Positions 27,213 through 37,081 are shown, counted from the stretch's first letter. The stretch is 44,248 bases of DNA from an uncultured Methylobacillus sp. (GCA_946478965.1 CAMLDQ010000008.1:1-44248), one strand, 5' to 3'. Translations and numbers: made by a program. The notes: a model not told the origin generated them from the letters alone.

Positions 27213-27422
27213 ATGGCACGTATTACCGTTGACGATTGTTTGGAAAGAATCCCCAACCGATTCCAGTTAACTCTGGCCGCGGCGTACCGCGCCCGTCAGG
27301 TGGCGAATGGTTCCGAGCCGCTGGTCAGCCATGCCGGCAAGGACAAGCCTACCGTGGTTGCATTGCGTGAAATCGCCGCGGGCAAGGTCGGCCTTGAAAT
27401 TCTCAATCGCGGGCAAGCTTAA
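27213..27422 (+). CDS. rpoZ: RNA polymerase omega subunit
   Basis: 69 aa. [30 protein letters not shown] is the conserved omega core. It stabilises beta-prime in RNA polymerase and contributes to one of the ppGpp-binding sites. 11 bases after gmk and 15 before spoT; ribosome site GAGGA. Confidence 0.97.
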   Translation: MARITVDDCLERIPNRFQLTLAAAYRARQVANGSEPLVSHAGKDKPTVVALREIAAGKVGLEILNRGQA

Positions 27423-27437
27423 AGGAAGCCTGATGCA

Positions 27438-29639
27438 ATGGGCGGGAAATCCCACGCGGTAAAACCGCCCGAACTTCCGGTACTACTGCCGGCCGACGGC
27501 GAAGACTCGCTGCTCAGCCAGCGGCTCAAGGTTTACCTCAAGCCTGAAGACATCGCCCAGATCATGACGGCGTACCGCTTCAGCGCGGCCGCCCATGAGG
27601 GACAGTTCCGCAAAAGCGGCGAACCCTACATTTCCCATCCTGTTACCGTCGCCTGTATCCTGGCCGAGTTGCATCTCGACCCGCCCAGCCTGATGGCGGC
27701 GTTGTTGCACGACGTGATGGAGGACACCGCTGTCACCAAGCAGCAGTTGAGCGAGCAATTCGGGCAGCCAGTGGCGGAGCTGGTGGACGGGGTGTCCAAG
27801 CTGGACAAGATCGAGTTCCAGACCGCGACGCACGCGCAGGCGGAAAATTTCCGCAAGATGCTGCTGGCGATGTCGCAGGACGTGCGTGTAATCCTGGTCA
27901 AGCTGGCCGATCGCCTGCACAACATGCGCACACTGGACAGCATGGTGCCGGAAAAGCGCCGCCGCATCGCACGCGAGACGCTGGAAATCTACGCCCCTAT
28001 CGCCAACCGGCTTGGCCTTAATGCGATTTATCAGGAACTGGAGGACTTGAGCTTCAAGCACCTCTATCCGATGCGTTTCGCGGTGCTTTCCAAGTCGATC
28101 CGGGCGGTACGCGGCAACCGCAAGGAGGTGGTCGGCAAGATTCTGGACGCGATCAAGCAGCGTCTGGCCGATATGCACGTCGAGGCTGAGGTCAGCGGCC
28201 GCGAAAAACATATCTACAGCATCTACAAGAAGATGGTTGAAAAGACCGGGACCTTCTCGGAGATATTCGATATCTACGGATTTCGGGTTCTGGTCAAGGA
28301 CTCGCCTACTTGCTATCTTGCACTGGGCGCTTTGCACGGCCTCTACAAGCCGATTCCCGGCAAGTTCAAGGATTACATCGCGATTCCCAAGGCCAATGGT
28401 TACCAGTCGCTGCACACGACGCTGTTCGGGCCGTTCGGAACGCCGATCGAGGTACAGATCCGCAGCCGTGACATGCACAATATTGCGGAAGCAGGGGTGG
28501 CTGCGCATTGGTTGTACAAGAGCAGCGGCGCCGACCTTTCGGCGCTACAGAAGCAGACTCACCAGTGGCTGCAGCGCCTGCTGGAAATCCAGAGCGAAAG
28601 CACTGATTCGGTCGAGTTCCTGGAACATTTCAAGTTCGATCTGTTTCCGGACGAAGTCTACGTGTTCACGCCCAAGGGTCAGATCATGGCTTTGCCAAAT
28701 GGTGCAACGGCGGTTGACTTTGCCTATGCCGTGCATACCGATGTCGGTAACCGCTGCGTCGCGGTGAAAATCAATCACGAATTGGCGCCGTTGCGCACCG
28801 AGCTGCACAATGGCGACCATGTCGAAATCATCACCGCCGCTCACGCCAAGCCCAATCCGGCCTGGCTGAATTACGTTGGTACGGGCAAGGCGCGTGCGCA
28901 TATCCGCCATTTCCTCAAGACCATGCGCTCGGAAGAGTCCGCCTTGCTCGGCGAGCGCATGTTGAACCAGGCGCTGCGCGCGTTGCATGCGGATCCGGCC
29001 GAAATCAGCGATGAGCGCTGGAAAAAACTGGTACGCGATTATGGCCTGCAGGACAAGCAGGATATCCTGACCGATATCGGTCTCGGCAAGCGCCTCAACG
29101 TCATGGTGGCGCGCCAGCTCCTGGCGATGGCCGAATCCGCGGGGGACAAGGGCAGCGCGCAGCTGGGCAGCATCACCATCCGTGGTTCGGAAGGCATGGC
29201 GGTGCAGTTTGCGCAGTGCTGCCGGCCGATTCCGGGCGATCCCATCCTGGGCTTTATCAACAAGGGCAAAGGGCTGGTGGTGCACACGCACGATTGCCCG
29301 GCAATCCGCAAATTCCGCATGGACCCGGACAAATGGCTGGATGTTGAGTGGGATCCGGAAACCAAGCGCCTGTTCAAGGTCAACCTGCGCTTGGCAGTTG
29401 CCAACCAGCCGGGAGTGCTGGCGAAAATCGCCGCCGGTATCGCCGGTGCCGGCTCCAACATCGACAACGTCAGCATGGAAGAGTCCGACGACAGCGCCTA
29501 CACCAACATGAATTTCACCGTGCAGGTGGAAGACCGCGAGCACCTGGCGCGCCTGATGCGCAGCCTGCGCAAGATACCGGAGGTGGTGCGCATCAATCGG
29601 GTCAAGGGCGCGGTCGCGACCGATCATAAACACCAGTAA
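27438..29639 (+). CDS. spoT: Bifunctional (p)ppGpp synthase/hydrolase SpoT
   Basis: 733 aa. Domain order: HD hydrolase (about 40-190) with an intact HDVMEDT motif and KLADRLHNMRTL; synthetase (about 230-370) with GREKHIYSIYKKM, FSEIFDIYGFRVLV and KANGYQSLHTTLFG; TGS (about 400-465, VYVFTPKGQIMALPNGATAVDFAYAVHTDVG); a conserved-cysteine region (FAQCCRPIPGD); and a C-terminal ACT domain (about 655-725). Both active centres look intact, so it can make and degrade ppGpp. AAAGGA precedes the ATG at 27438. It follows rpoZ. Confidence 0.96.
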   Translation: MGGKSHAVKPPELPVLLPADGEDSLLSQRLKVYLKPEDIAQIMTAYRFSAAAHEGQFRKSGEPYISHPVTVACILAELHLDPPSLMAALLHDVMEDTAVTKQQLSEQFGQPVAELVDGVSKLDKIEFQTATHAQAENFRKMLLAMSQDVRVILVKLADRLHNMRTLDSMVPEKRRRIARETLEIYAPIANRLGLNAIYQELEDLSFKHLYPMRFAVLSKSIRAVRGNRKEVVGKILDAIKQRLADMHVEAEVSGREKHIYSIYKKMVEKTGTFSEIFDIYGFRVLVKDSPTCYLALGALHGLYKPIPGKFKDYIAIPKANGYQSLHTTLFGPFGTPIEVQIRSRDMHNIAEAGVAAHWLYKSSGADLSALQKQTHQWLQRLLEIQSESTDSVEFLEHFKFDLFPDEVYVFTPKGQIMALPNGATAVDFAYAVHTDVGNRCVAVKINHELAPLRTELHNGDHVEIITAAHAKPNPAWLNYVGTGKARAHIRHFLKTMRSEESALLGERMLNQALRALHADPAEISDERWKKLVRDYGLQDKQDILTDIGLGKRLNVMVARQLLAMAESAGDKGSAQLGSITIRGSEGMAVQFAQCCRPIPGDPILGFINKGKGLVVHTHDCPAIRKFRMDPDKWLDVEWDPETKRLFKVNLRLAVANQPGVLAKIAAGIAGAGSNIDNVSMEESDDSAYTNMNFTVQVEDREHLARLMRSLRKIPEVVRINRVKGAVATDHKHQ

Positions 29640-29651
29640 CAAGGAAAAAGC

Positions 29652-30035
29652 ATGACCAAGCAAATTATCAGTACCGAGGGCGCTCCTAAAGCCATCGGCA
29701 CTTATTCTCAAGCCGTGAAGGCAGGCGCTACCGTGTATCTTTCCGGACAGATCGGCCTGGATCCGGCCACCATGGAAATGGTTGAGGGCATCGAGGCGCA
29801 AGTGCGTCGCGTGTTCGACAATCTGACTGCGGTCAGTCAAGCGGCCGGTGGATCGCTGGCGGATATCGTCAAACTCAATATTTTCCTGACCGATCTTGGC
29901 CATTTTGCGCTGGTCAACAGCATCATGGCCGAGTACTTCAAGGAACCCTATCCGGCGCGCGCCGCCGTCGGCGTCGCCTCCCTGCCGCGTGGTGCGCTGG
30001 TGGAGGCGGATGCGGTGATGGTGCTGGAAAGCTGA
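29652..30035 (+). CDS. ridA: RidA family enamine/imine deaminase
   Basis: 127 aa, the standard length. It hydrolyses reactive 2-aminoacrylate and related imines. [28 protein letters not shown] and [27 protein letters not shown] are family signatures; the arginine in PARAAV binds the substrate carboxylate. It starts 12 bases after spoT with ribosome site AAGGAAAAA. spoT followed by ridA is widespread in proteobacteria. Confidence 0.97.
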   Translation: MTKQIISTEGAPKAIGTYSQAVKAGATVYLSGQIGLDPATMEMVEGIEAQVRRVFDNLTAVSQAAGGSLADIVKLNIFLTDLGHFALVNSIMAEYFKEPYPARAAVGVASLPRGALVEADAVMVLES

Positions 30036-30061
30036 TCTTCTTCTGAATTACGGTTGATGCC

Positions 30062-32101
30062 TTGTCCGATCTCGCCACGATCAAGGGCGTCAGCAAGCCG
30101 CTGCTGGCCAAGCTGCACAAACTCGGCATCCATGACCTGCAAGGCCTGCTGCTGCATCTGCCGCTGCGCTATGTGGACGAGACCCGCATCACGCCGATAC
30201 GCGATCTGCGTCCGGGCGAGCAGGCGCTGGTCGAAGGCGAGATCATCCACGCCGAAACCCAGTACCGCCCCCGCAAGGCCCTGATCTGCCAGCTTCAGGA
30301 TGCGGCTGGCGGCCTAGTGCACCTGCGCTTCCTGCATTTTTACCCCAGTCAGGTGGCGGCGCTCAAACCCGGTGTACGGGTGCGCGCGCTCGGTGAGGTG
30401 CGGCCGGGTTTCTTCGGCATGGAGATGGTGCATCCCCAGTGCCGTCCAGTGCGTGACGACCAGCCCTTATCCGAAGCGTTGACTCCGGTTTATCCGACGA
30501 CTGCCGGGTTATCCCAGGCCAGTCTCAGCAAGATGGTCGCCTGGGCTCTGGGGCACGGCGACCTAGGCGAGACACTGCCGTCTTCGGTCTATCAGCCGCT
30601 GGCGCTCCCCGGATTCGCGGATAGCCTGCGTTTTTTGCACCATCCTCCTCCTGAAATGAAACTTGAAATGCTGCAAAGTCGGGCTCATGCGGCGTGGCGC
30701 CGGCTTGCCTTCGACGAATTGCTGGCACAACAGCTTTCGATGCGTCGGCATCATGCCGCGCGCCGCGCGCAGGGCGCGCCGCGATTGCAACCGCGGCAGC
30801 GCTTGACCGCGGCCTTGCTGGAGGCCTTGCCGTTCCAGCTGACTGCAGCCCAGCAGACGGTATGGGCCGAGATTGCGCACGATCTCGCACAGGCGCATCC
30901 CATGCAGCGTTTGCTGCAAGGCGATGTCGGCAGCGGCAAGACCATCGTGTCGGCGCTGGCGGCGCTGCAGGCGGTGGAAAACGGCTGGCAGGCAGCGATC
31001 ATGGCGCCGACGGAAATTCTGGCGGAACAGCACTACCGCAAACTTTACGACTGGCTGTCGCCGCTCGAGGTCGCCGTGGTCTGGCTGAGCGGTTCGCAGC
31101 CTAAGGCTGAACGTGACATGGCGTTGCAGGCGGTTGCCTCGGGCGAAGCGCAATTGGCTGTCGGTACCCATGCCTTGTTCCAGGAGCAGGTGCAGTTCGC
31201 CAGGCTGGGGCTGGCAATAGTCGACGAGCAGCATCGGTTTGGCGTACACCAGCGTCTTGCGCTACGCCAGAAGGGCGTGCAACCGCACCAGCTGATGATG
31301 AGCGCAACCCCCATACCGCGTACCTTGGCGATGAGCTATTACGCTGATCTGGATGTGTCGGTGATCGACAGTTTGCCGCCGGGACGTACGCCGGTCGCGA
31401 CCCGGCTGGTGACCGAGGCGCGGCGGGAGGAGGTGCTCGCTCGCGTGCGCGAGGCCTGCCAGCAAAGGCGACAGGCCTATTGGGTGTGTCCCTTGATCGA
31501 GGAGTCCGAAGCGCTGCAGCTGAAAACCGCGCTGGAAACCTATGAACAACTGCAGGCTGCCTTGCCTGAAATCCAGATCGGCCTGGTGCACGGGCGCATG
31601 AAACCGGCGGAAAAGCAGGCCGTGATGCAGGCGTTCTCGGAAAATGCTGTGCAATTGCTGGTGGCTACCACCGTCATCGAAGTGGGCGTTGACGTGCCGA
31701 ATGCGAGCCTGATGGTCATCGAGCATGCCGAACGCATGGGGCTTTCGCAGTTGCACCAGTTGCGCGGACGGGTCGGGCGCGGCGCGGCGCGGAGTGCCTG
31801 CATCCTTTTGTATCAGCCGCCGCTGTCGCAGATGGCGCGCGCACGGCTGAAGATCATCTATGAGAACAGCGACGGATTCGAGGTGGCCCGCGCCGATCTG
31901 GCATTACGCGGGCCGGGTGAGTTTCTCGGCGTACGGCAAAGCGGCGTGCCGCTGCTGCGCATTGCCGACCTCGAGCGCGATGCGGACCTGCTGGAGGCGG
32001 CACAGGGCGCTGCAGATAATATCTTGCGTCATCACCCTGAAGCGGCCGACGCGCATCTCAGGCGGTGGCTAAGTCGGGCCGAGGAGTACGTCAAGGTCTG
32101 A
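30062..32101 (+). CDS. recG: ATP-dependent DNA helicase RecG
   Basis: 679 aa, starting at a TTG (30062); no in-frame ATG or GTG lies nearer the family start MSDLATIKGVS. It regresses stalled forks and processes recombination intermediates. The N-terminal wedge/OB domain (about 1-200) is followed by the helicase core: Walker A GDVGSGKT, motif II DEQHRFGV (the RecG DEQH), SATPIPRTL, and motif VI QLRGRVGRGAARSACILLY. It follows ridA by 26 bases with a poor ribosome site, so translation may be low. Confidence 0.95.
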   Translation: MSDLATIKGVSKPLLAKLHKLGIHDLQGLLLHLPLRYVDETRITPIRDLRPGEQALVEGEIIHAETQYRPRKALICQLQDAAGGLVHLRFLHFYPSQVAALKPGVRVRALGEVRPGFFGMEMVHPQCRPVRDDQPLSEALTPVYPTTAGLSQASLSKMVAWALGHGDLGETLPSSVYQPLALPGFADSLRFLHHPPPEMKLEMLQSRAHAAWRRLAFDELLAQQLSMRRHHAARRAQGAPRLQPRQRLTAALLEALPFQLTAAQQTVWAEIAHDLAQAHPMQRLLQGDVGSGKTIVSALAALQAVENGWQAAIMAPTEILAEQHYRKLYDWLSPLEVAVVWLSGSQPKAERDMALQAVASGEAQLAVGTHALFQEQVQFARLGLAIVDEQHRFGVHQRLALRQKGVQPHQLMMSATPIPRTLAMSYYADLDVSVIDSLPPGRTPVATRLVTEARREEVLARVREACQQRRQAYWVCPLIEESEALQLKTALETYEQLQAALPEIQIGLVHGRMKPAEKQAVMQAFSENAVQLLVATTVIEVGVDVPNASLMVIEHAERMGLSQLHQLRGRVGRGAARSACILLYQPPLSQMARARLKIIYENSDGFEVARADLALRGPGEFLGVRQSGVPLLRIADLERDADLLEAAQGAADNILRHHPEAADAHLRRWLSRAEEYVKV

Positions 32102-32111
32102 AACCGGACTG

Positions 32112-32120
32112 TGGCATAAT
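32112..32120 (+). promoter_or_regulatory. Extended -10 element just before ubiC
   Basis: TGG-CATAAT (32112-32120) ends 7 bases before the ubiC GTG at 32128. If used, transcription would begin at or within a base of the start codon, giving a leaderless mRNA. There is no clear -35 box. Confidence 0.4.
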
Positions 32121-32127
32121 CGGCGCC

Positions 32128-32676
32128 GTGAAAACCCGCAACAAGCATTTTCCCTTACATACGCCCTGGCTGCCCAAGCCGTGCGGCAGCGGCCGCTACC
32201 GCCGCTGGCTGGCGGATGCAGGTTCCCTGACGCAGCGATTACGGGATTGCTGCGCTGCGTTCGCGGTGCAGCGGGTACAGCAAAAATGGGACTATCCGCA
32301 AGCGGATGAGGCGCAGCTATTGGGGATGCGGCGGCATGAACGAGCATGGCTGCGCGAGGTTTTCCTGACGTGCGCCGATACGCCCGTGGTCTTCGCGCAC
32401 AGTGTCCTGCCCCGCCGTAGTCTATGCGGTGCGTGGCGCGGGCTGGGCCGGCTGGGTGCGCGCCCGCTGGGTGAGGCCTTGTTCGACAATCCCGTTGTGG
32501 TGCGCACGCCACTCGCGTTCCGCAAGCTGGCGCCGGAGCACGCACTTTATCGGCGTGCGCTGCAACATTCAGACGCGCGCCCCGCCTATCTGTGGGCGCG
32601 TCGTTCCGTATTCATGCTGGATCAGGCGGCCATCATGGTGACCGAGGTGTTTTTGCCGGGGGTGTTGGAGCTGTGA
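32128..32676 (+). CDS. ubiC: Chorismate pyruvate-lyase UbiC
   Basis: 182 aa from the GTG at 32128 ([18 protein letters not shown]). Longer frames begin inside recG and give an unconserved extension. It converts chorismate to 4-hydroxybenzoate and pyruvate, the first committed step of ubiquinone synthesis. [22 protein letters not shown] and the C-terminal [11 protein letters not shown] fit UbiC. No ribosome site is visible. It overlaps the possible GTG start of ubiA by 4 bases, matching the ubiC-ubiA order of E. coli. Confidence 0.92.
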   Translation: MKTRNKHFPLHTPWLPKPCGSGRYRRWLADAGSLTQRLRDCCAAFAVQRVQQKWDYPQADEAQLLGMRRHERAWLREVFLTCADTPVVFAHSVLPRRSLCGAWRGLGRLGARPLGEALFDNPVVVRTPLAFRKLAPEHALYRRALQHSDARPAYLWARRSVFMLDQAAIMVTEVFLPGVLEL

Positions 32677-32684
32677 AAGGCTGG

Positions 32685-33548
32685 ATGATGCGATTGGAGG
32701 CCTACGCGCGGCTGATGCGGCTGGACAAGCCGATTGGCATCCTGCTGCTGTTGTGGCCTACGCTATGGGCGCTGTGGATCGCTTCTCGCGGACATCCGGA
32801 CGGGTTGGTTCTGTGGATTTTTGTGCTGGGCACCGTACTTATGCGCTCGGCAGGGTGTGTGATGAACGATTACGCCGACCGCGCGTTCGATCCGCATGTC
32901 GAGCGTACACGGCTGCGCCCTTTGGCAACGGGCGAGGTGGCGGGGCGTGAAGCCCTGCTGCTGGCGGGAGTGCTGAGCTTGCTCGCCTTTGGTCTGGTGC
33001 TGCTGCTGAATAGCTTGACCGTACTGCTGTCCATAGTCGCCTTGTTTCTCGCTATCAGCTATCCGTATACCAAGCGGTTTCTCGCGTTACCGCAGGCCTA
33101 TCTCGGCATTGCATTCGGATTCGGAATCCCGATGGCGTTCGCTGCCCAAACCGGACAGATCCCGCTAGCGGCATGGCTGCTGCTCGCGGCCAATATCTTC
33201 TGGGCGCTGGCCTACGATACCGAGTATGCCATGGTGGATCGTGAAGATGACGTCAACATCGGCATTCGTTCTTCCGCCTTGTTTTTCGGGCGTCACGATG
33301 TGCTGGCGGTGATGAGCTGCTATGCGGCGATGCTGGCGTTGCTGCTCTGGGTGGGGTGGTCGCTGCAGTTGCGCTGGCCGTACTTTGCGGGGCTGGCGAT
33401 TGCCGCAGGCATTGCTCTGTATCATTACCGCCTGATACGCCGCCGTGAAAAAACCTCCTGTTTCAGGGCTTTCCTGCACAACAATTGGCTGGGCGCGGCC
33501 GTGTTTGCCGGGGTGCTGGCAAGCTATTGGTCAGGCGGAGCGCCGTAG
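32685..33548 (+). CDS. ubiA: 4-hydroxybenzoate polyprenyltransferase UbiA
   Basis: 287 aa integral membrane enzyme. I prefer the ATG at 32685 ([18 protein letters not shown]), with GAAAGG five bases upstream; a GTG at 32673 overlapping the ubiC stop is an alternative. About eight to nine transmembrane helices. The two aspartate motifs that hold the Mg-diphosphate are NDYADRAFD with [12 protein letters not shown], and [13 protein letters not shown]. It prenylates 4-hydroxybenzoate made by the adjacent ubiC product. Its 3' end overlaps the convergent YdcF-type gene by 18 bases. Confidence 0.95.
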   Translation: MMRLEAYARLMRLDKPIGILLLLWPTLWALWIASRGHPDGLVLWIFVLGTVLMRSAGCVMNDYADRAFDPHVERTRLRPLATGEVAGREALLLAGVLSLLAFGLVLLLNSLTVLLSIVALFLAISYPYTKRFLALPQAYLGIAFGFGIPMAFAAQTGQIPLAAWLLLAANIFWALAYDTEYAMVDREDDVNIGIRSSALFFGRHDVLAVMSCYAAMLALLLWVGWSLQLRWPYFAGLAIAAGIALYHYRLIRRREKTSCFRAFLHNNWLGAAVFAGVLASYWSGGAP

Positions 33549-34268
33549 GCGATACCAAACGATGCCCAACCACTCGTGCAAGGCGAGCCGGGATTGCATC
33601 AAGCCCTGAGCCGAGGGTAGGAAGTCGAGGGCGGACCAGGGCTGGCGGGTAATGAATGCGGTGGGCGCTGGAATAACGTGGAATCCAGCCTGTTCGAACA
33701 CAGACTGCGCGCGGCGCATGTGCCAGGCATGGGTGACGAGCAGGATGCGGTCTATGCCGTAGGGCTGGAGGATGGCGCGGCTATGCCTGGCGTTTTCCAG
33801 CGTATTGCGCGAAGTGATTTCGACCCAGCGCGTTTCGACTCCGAAATCCTTGCGCAGCGCGTCCCACATCGCGAGGCTCTCTGCCGTGCCGCCCTCCGGG
33901 CTGCCGCCGCTGGCGAGCACAGGCAATCCGGTCATGCGGTGCAAGCGTGCCGCGTAGCGCAGGCGCTCCAGTGCATAGGCGCCGACCGTGTCGCCTTCAT
34001 ATTCCGGCGCATCGTGGTAGACGCCTGCGCCGAGCACCACGATGGCTTGCGCATTCGCAAAATTCGGCGCGCGGTAACTGTTCTGCAGCGAACCCAGCAG
34101 ATGTTGCCCTGCAATAGGCGTGCTTACCAGATACAATAATCCGACCGAGAGCCAGATCAGCCGTTTGCCAGTTACGGCTTCGCGAGTCGCGAGCAATCCT
34201 GTGCCGATGCAGAGCAATACCAGCAGGTCGAGCGGCGGCATGAGGAAAACAGCGATAATGTTGGGCAT
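33531..34268 (-). CDS. YdcF/ElyC-type DUF218 membrane protein
   Basis: 245 aa. Two N-terminal membrane segments ([13 protein letters not shown] and [13 protein letters not shown]) are followed by a DUF218 domain: [78 protein letters not shown] and [22 protein letters not shown]. Relatives include ElyC and SanA, linked to envelope integrity and peptidoglycan synthesis. Function here is unproven. It converges on ubiA with an 18-base overlap and diverges from rplM. Confidence 0.88.
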   Translation of the reverse strand: MPNIIAVFLMPPLDLLVLLCIGTGLLATREAVTGKRLIWLSVGLLYLVSTPIAGQHLLGSLQNSYRAPNFANAQAIVVLGAGVYHDAPEYEGDTVGAYALERLRYAARLHRMTGLPVLASGGSPEGGTAESLAMWDALRKDFGVETRWVEITSRNTLENARHSRAILQPYGIDRILLVTHAWHMRRAQSVFEQAGFHVIPAPTAFITRQPWSALDFLPSAQGLMQSRLALHEWLGIVWYRLRRSA

Positions 34269-34291
34269 GCGGCGGTAAATTCAGATTTTGT

Positions 34292-34321
34292 TTGACATCG
34301 TGCTCGCGGTTGACATAGAAT
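34292..34321 (+). promoter_or_regulatory. Strong sigma-70 promoter of rplM-rpsI
   Basis: TTGACA (34292-34297) and TAGAAT (34316-34321) are separated by 18 bases. The predicted start, near 34328, leaves a leader of about 32 bases before rplM. Confidence 0.7.
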
Positions 34322-34359
34322 CCACCCCTTTCATTTTTCAGCGAAATACGGTTGCTCCG

Positions 34360-34788
34360 ATGAAAACCTTTTCTGCTAAAGCGCACGAAGTAAAGCGCGA
34401 TTGGTTCGTGGTCGATGCCACGGACGTAGTGTTGGGCCGTTTGGCGAGCGCAATTGCGCATCGTCTGCGTGGCAAGCACAAGACCATTTTTACGCCGCAC
34501 GTCGATACGGGCGATTATATCGTCGTCATTAATGCCGACAAGATCAAGGTAACCGGTGCCAAGGCCGACGACAAGCAATATCATCGTCACAGCGGTTTTC
34601 CGGGCGGTATTTCGACCACTACTTTCGGTAAGATGCAGCAACGCTTCCCGGGCCGTGCTCTGGAAATCGCAGTCAAGGGCATGCTGCCCAAGGGCCCGCT
34701 GGGCTATGCGATGTTCCGCAAGCTCAAGGTATACGCCGGCCCCCAGCATGACCATGCTGCTCAGCAACCGCAACCTCTGGAAATTTAA
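34360..34788 (+). CDS. rplM: 50S ribosomal protein L13
   Basis: 142 aa from the ATG at 34360 ([20 protein letters not shown]), the conserved L13 start; the frame is open 24 codons further upstream across the promoter. [27 protein letters not shown] and [22 protein letters not shown] are L13 signatures. It is cotranscribed with rpsI, 9 bases downstream. Confidence 0.98.
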   Translation: MKTFSAKAHEVKRDWFVVDATDVVLGRLASAIAHRLRGKHKTIFTPHVDTGDYIVVINADKIKVTGAKADDKQYHRHSGFPGGISTTTFGKMQQRFPGRALEIAVKGMLPKGPLGYAMFRKLKVYAGPQHDHAAQQPQPLEI

Positions 34789-34797
34789 GGATCGAGC

Positions 34798-35190
34798 ATG
34801 ATCGGTAAATACAATTATGGAACCGGCCGTCGCAAGAGCTCTGTAGCTCGCGTTTTCCTGAAGGCGGGCAAGGGCAATATCGTCGTCAACGACAAGCCTG
34901 TTGACGAATATTTTTCCCGCGTGACTTCTCGCATGATCCTGCGTCAGCCGCTGGAACTGACCAACAACACGGGTAGTTTCGACATCCTGGTCAACGTGGT
35001 TGGCGGTGGCGAATCCGGCCAAGCCGGCGCTGTGCGCCACGGCATCACCCGCGCCCTGATCGATTACGATGCTGCGTTGAAGAGCGAACTTTCCAAGGCA
35101 GGGTTCGTGACCCGCGATGCGCGTGAAGTCGAACGTAAGAAGGTCGGCCTGCGCAAGGCTCGCCGCGCTAAGCAGTTCTCCAAGCGTTAA
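34798..35190 (+). CDS. rpsI: 30S ribosomal protein S9
   Basis: 130 aa, standard length. [28 protein letters not shown], the [15 protein letters not shown] motif and the basic tail [14 protein letters not shown], which reaches the ribosomal P site, are all present. Followed by an intrinsic terminator. Confidence 0.99.
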   Translation: MIGKYNYGTGRRKSSVARVFLKAGKGNIVVNDKPVDEYFSRVTSRMILRQPLELTNNTGSFDILVNVVGGGESGQAGAVRHGITRALIDYDAALKSELSKAGFVTRDAREVERKKVGLRKARRAKQFSKR

Positions 35191-35204
35191 GCTTTTTGAA
35201 TCTG

Positions 35205-35235
35205 CGAAAAAAGCCGCCTTGTGCGGCTTTTTTCG
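35205..35235 (+). terminator. Intrinsic terminator after rpsI
   Basis: An A-run, stem AAGCCGC / GCGGCTT with a CTTGT loop and a T-run (TTTTTT) lie 15 bases after the rpsI stop. The symmetric A and T runs would let it work in both directions. Confidence 0.9.
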
Positions 35236-35269
35236 TTTTTAGCGCGCTGACGTTGATTGTTTTTTTGTG

Positions 35270-35292
35270 AGCGGCTGTTAATATGAGCCGCT
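35270..35292 (+). promoter_or_regulatory. Extended -10 of argC within an inverted repeat
   Basis: TGT-TAATAT (35276-35284) is an extended -10 box 37 bases before argC. It sits in the loop of a perfect 7-bp inverted repeat (AGCGGCT 35270-35276, AGCCGCT 35286-35292), which could be an operator or a hairpin. It does not resemble an enterobacterial ARG box. Confidence 0.45.
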
Positions 35293-35321
35293 TCCGGTTT
35301 TATTTGGGATAAGGCAAGACC

Positions 35322-36362
35322 ATGCAGCAAACCAAGATCAAGGTGGGCATTGTCGGCGGCACGGGTTATACCGGCGTGGAATTGTTGCGTCTTCTTGCCC
35401 TGCACCCGGCGGTACAAATCGCATGCATCACCTCGCGTGGCGAAGCCGGGCAGCGGGTGAGCGACATGTTTCCCAGCTTGCGCGGTTATATCGACCTGCC
35501 GTTTACCGATCCTGCGCAAGCTGATCTGGCAGGTTGCGATATTGTTTTCTTCGCGACACCGAACGGCATTGCGATGCGGCAAACGCGCGCCTTGCTGGAA
35601 GCGGGCGTGCGCGTGATCGATCTCGCTGCGGATTTCCGGATCAAGGACATCGCTACCTGGGAGCAATGGTACGGCATGAGCCATGCCTGCCCTGATCTGG
35701 TCGCGGAGGCGGTTTATGGGTTGCCGGAGCTGAACCGGGAGGTGATCCGTTCCGCCCGCCTGGTGGCGAATCCCGGCTGTTATCCCACGGCCGTGCAGCT
35801 CGGCTTTCTACCTTTGTTGAAAGCGGGGCTGGTGGATGAAGCTCATCTGATTGCCGATGCAAAATCCGGCGTCAGCGGCGCCGGCCGCAAGGCGGAAACG
35901 CATACTCTATTTTCAGAGGCTGGGGACAACTTCAAGGCTTACGGAGTGGCTGGCCATCGCCATCTGCCAGAGATACGTCAAGGTCTGGAACGCATGTGCG
36001 AGGGGGTGGTTGGTTTAACCTTCGTGCCGCATCTGACGCCACTCATCCGTGGTATTCATGCAACACTCTACGCGCGCCTGAAGCGGGATGCGGATTTGCA
36101 GGGCCTTTACGAAGAACACTATCGCACCGAGCAGTTCGTCGATGCATTGCCGGCAGGGACGCATCCGGAGACACGCTCGGTACGCGGTTCGAATCTATGC
36201 CGTATTTCCGTGCATCGTCCGCAAGGGGGCGATACGGTGGTGGTACTTTCCGTAATAGACAATCTGGTCAAGGGTGCGGCCGGGCAGGCTGTGCAGAATA
36301 TGAATATCATGTTCGGATACGACGAGGCTGCCGGTCTCGAGCTGGTTCCCTTGCTGCCGTGA
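35322..36362 (+). CDS. argC: N-acetyl-gamma-glutamyl-phosphate reductase ArgC
   Basis: 346 aa, the long single-domain ArgC type. The NADPH-binding start is [19 protein letters not shown], and the catalytic cysteine lies in [31 protein letters not shown] and the late [17 protein letters not shown] fit. It carries out the third step of arginine synthesis, complementing argH 16 kb away. Ribosome site near ATAAGGCAAG. Confidence 0.97.
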   Translation: MQQTKIKVGIVGGTGYTGVELLRLLALHPAVQIACITSRGEAGQRVSDMFPSLRGYIDLPFTDPAQADLAGCDIVFFATPNGIAMRQTRALLEAGVRVIDLAADFRIKDIATWEQWYGMSHACPDLVAEAVYGLPELNREVIRSARLVANPGCYPTAVQLGFLPLLKAGLVDEAHLIADAKSGVSGAGRKAETHTLFSEAGDNFKAYGVAGHRHLPEIRQGLERMCEGVVGLTFVPHLTPLIRGIHATLYARLKRDADLQGLYEEHYRTEQFVDALPAGTHPETRSVRGSNLCRISVHRPQGGDTVVVLSVIDNLVKGAAGQAVQNMNIMFGYDEAAGLELVPLLP

Positions 36363-36370
36363 GGAGTACC

Positions 36371-37063
36371 TTGCGTCGCTTGCGAGGCCGGCATGCGACC
36401 GTCCCACCGCGCGTGTCCGTGCATACGCGTCATCCTTGGCACTGGCGAGCCCTGGCCACAAGTCTGCTGTTGGTGACGGGCTATGCGCTGGCGTTATGGC
36501 ATTTGTCATACATGGGGCTGTTGCAGCCAGGCTTTGGCTGGAGTGCGCTGACAAAGCAACGGGATCTCACGGCAAGACTGGTCGTCGTGGAGCGGCAGCT
36601 GCAAGTGGAGCGGGCGACGCGCGGTACCTCGCTCAAGGAGATGGAGGTGCTGCAGGGCGAAATCATGAAGCTAAAGCAGGATCTGGCGTTCTATAAGGGC
36701 ATCCTGGCCGAGAGCAGCAGCGGAGGAACGCCGAAATTCGAGAAGCTGAAGTTACTGCCGGGTGCGAAGTCGGGCGAATACACTTACCAGGTCGGCCTGT
36801 CCCAAGCCGGCCGTCAGGACAAACCGATACGTGGAAGTCTGCAACTGGTGTTGCATGGTACCGAAGTCGGTGCGGCAGTTTCCCGGCAGGTTGGCATCGA
36901 TGGGCAGCAAAAAAGCATTGCAGTTAATTTCAAAAAATACCGCCAGGTGGAAGGTACATTCAGCGTTCCCCCCACAATGCGGGCGGATAGTCTGGAAATC
37001 GCGTTCACGGCATTGGGCGAATTGCAGCCGACGCTCACCCAGTCCATAAATTTTTCGAATTAA
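36371..37063 (+). CDS. Single-pass membrane coiled-coil protein (DUF6776-like)
   Basis: 230 aa from the TTG at 36371, which follows a strong GAGGAG ribosome site; a GTG at 36359 overlapping the argC stop is possible. A basic tail precedes one transmembrane helix (about 27-47, RALATSLLLVTGYALALWHL). A coiled coil (about 58-100, TKQRDLTARLVVVERQLQVER...MEVLQGEIMKLKQDLAFYKGIL) and a periplasmic beta-rich domain follow. I associate this architecture with the uncharacterised DUF6776 family found beside bactofilins in betaproteobacteria, from memory only. Its stop abuts the bactofilin gene. A structural envelope role is inference. Confidence 0.72.
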   Translation: MRRLRGRHATVPPRVSVHTRHPWHWRALATSLLLVTGYALALWHLSYMGLLQPGFGWSALTKQRDLTARLVVVERQLQVERATRGTSLKEMEVLQGEIMKLKQDLAFYKGILAESSSGGTPKFEKLKLLPGAKSGEYTYQVGLSQAGRQDKPIRGSLQLVLHGTEVGAAVSRQVGIDGQQKSIAVNFKKYRQVEGTFSVPPTMRADSLEIAFTALGELQPTLTQSINFSN

Positions 37064-37081
37064 GTGAGGTTGGTGAAAGTC

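Noticed and set aside
28545..29903. 452-codon frame antisense to spoT and ridA
   Set aside because: Codon-bias shadow of spoT; no supporting signal.
33997..35040. 347-codon minus-strand frame across rplM and rpsI
   Set aside because: Runs antisense to two ribosomal protein genes and through their promoter.
35996..36370. Upstream extension of the membrane coiled-coil protein
   Set aside because: Lies entirely inside argC in another frame; the GAGGAG site points to the TTG at 36371.
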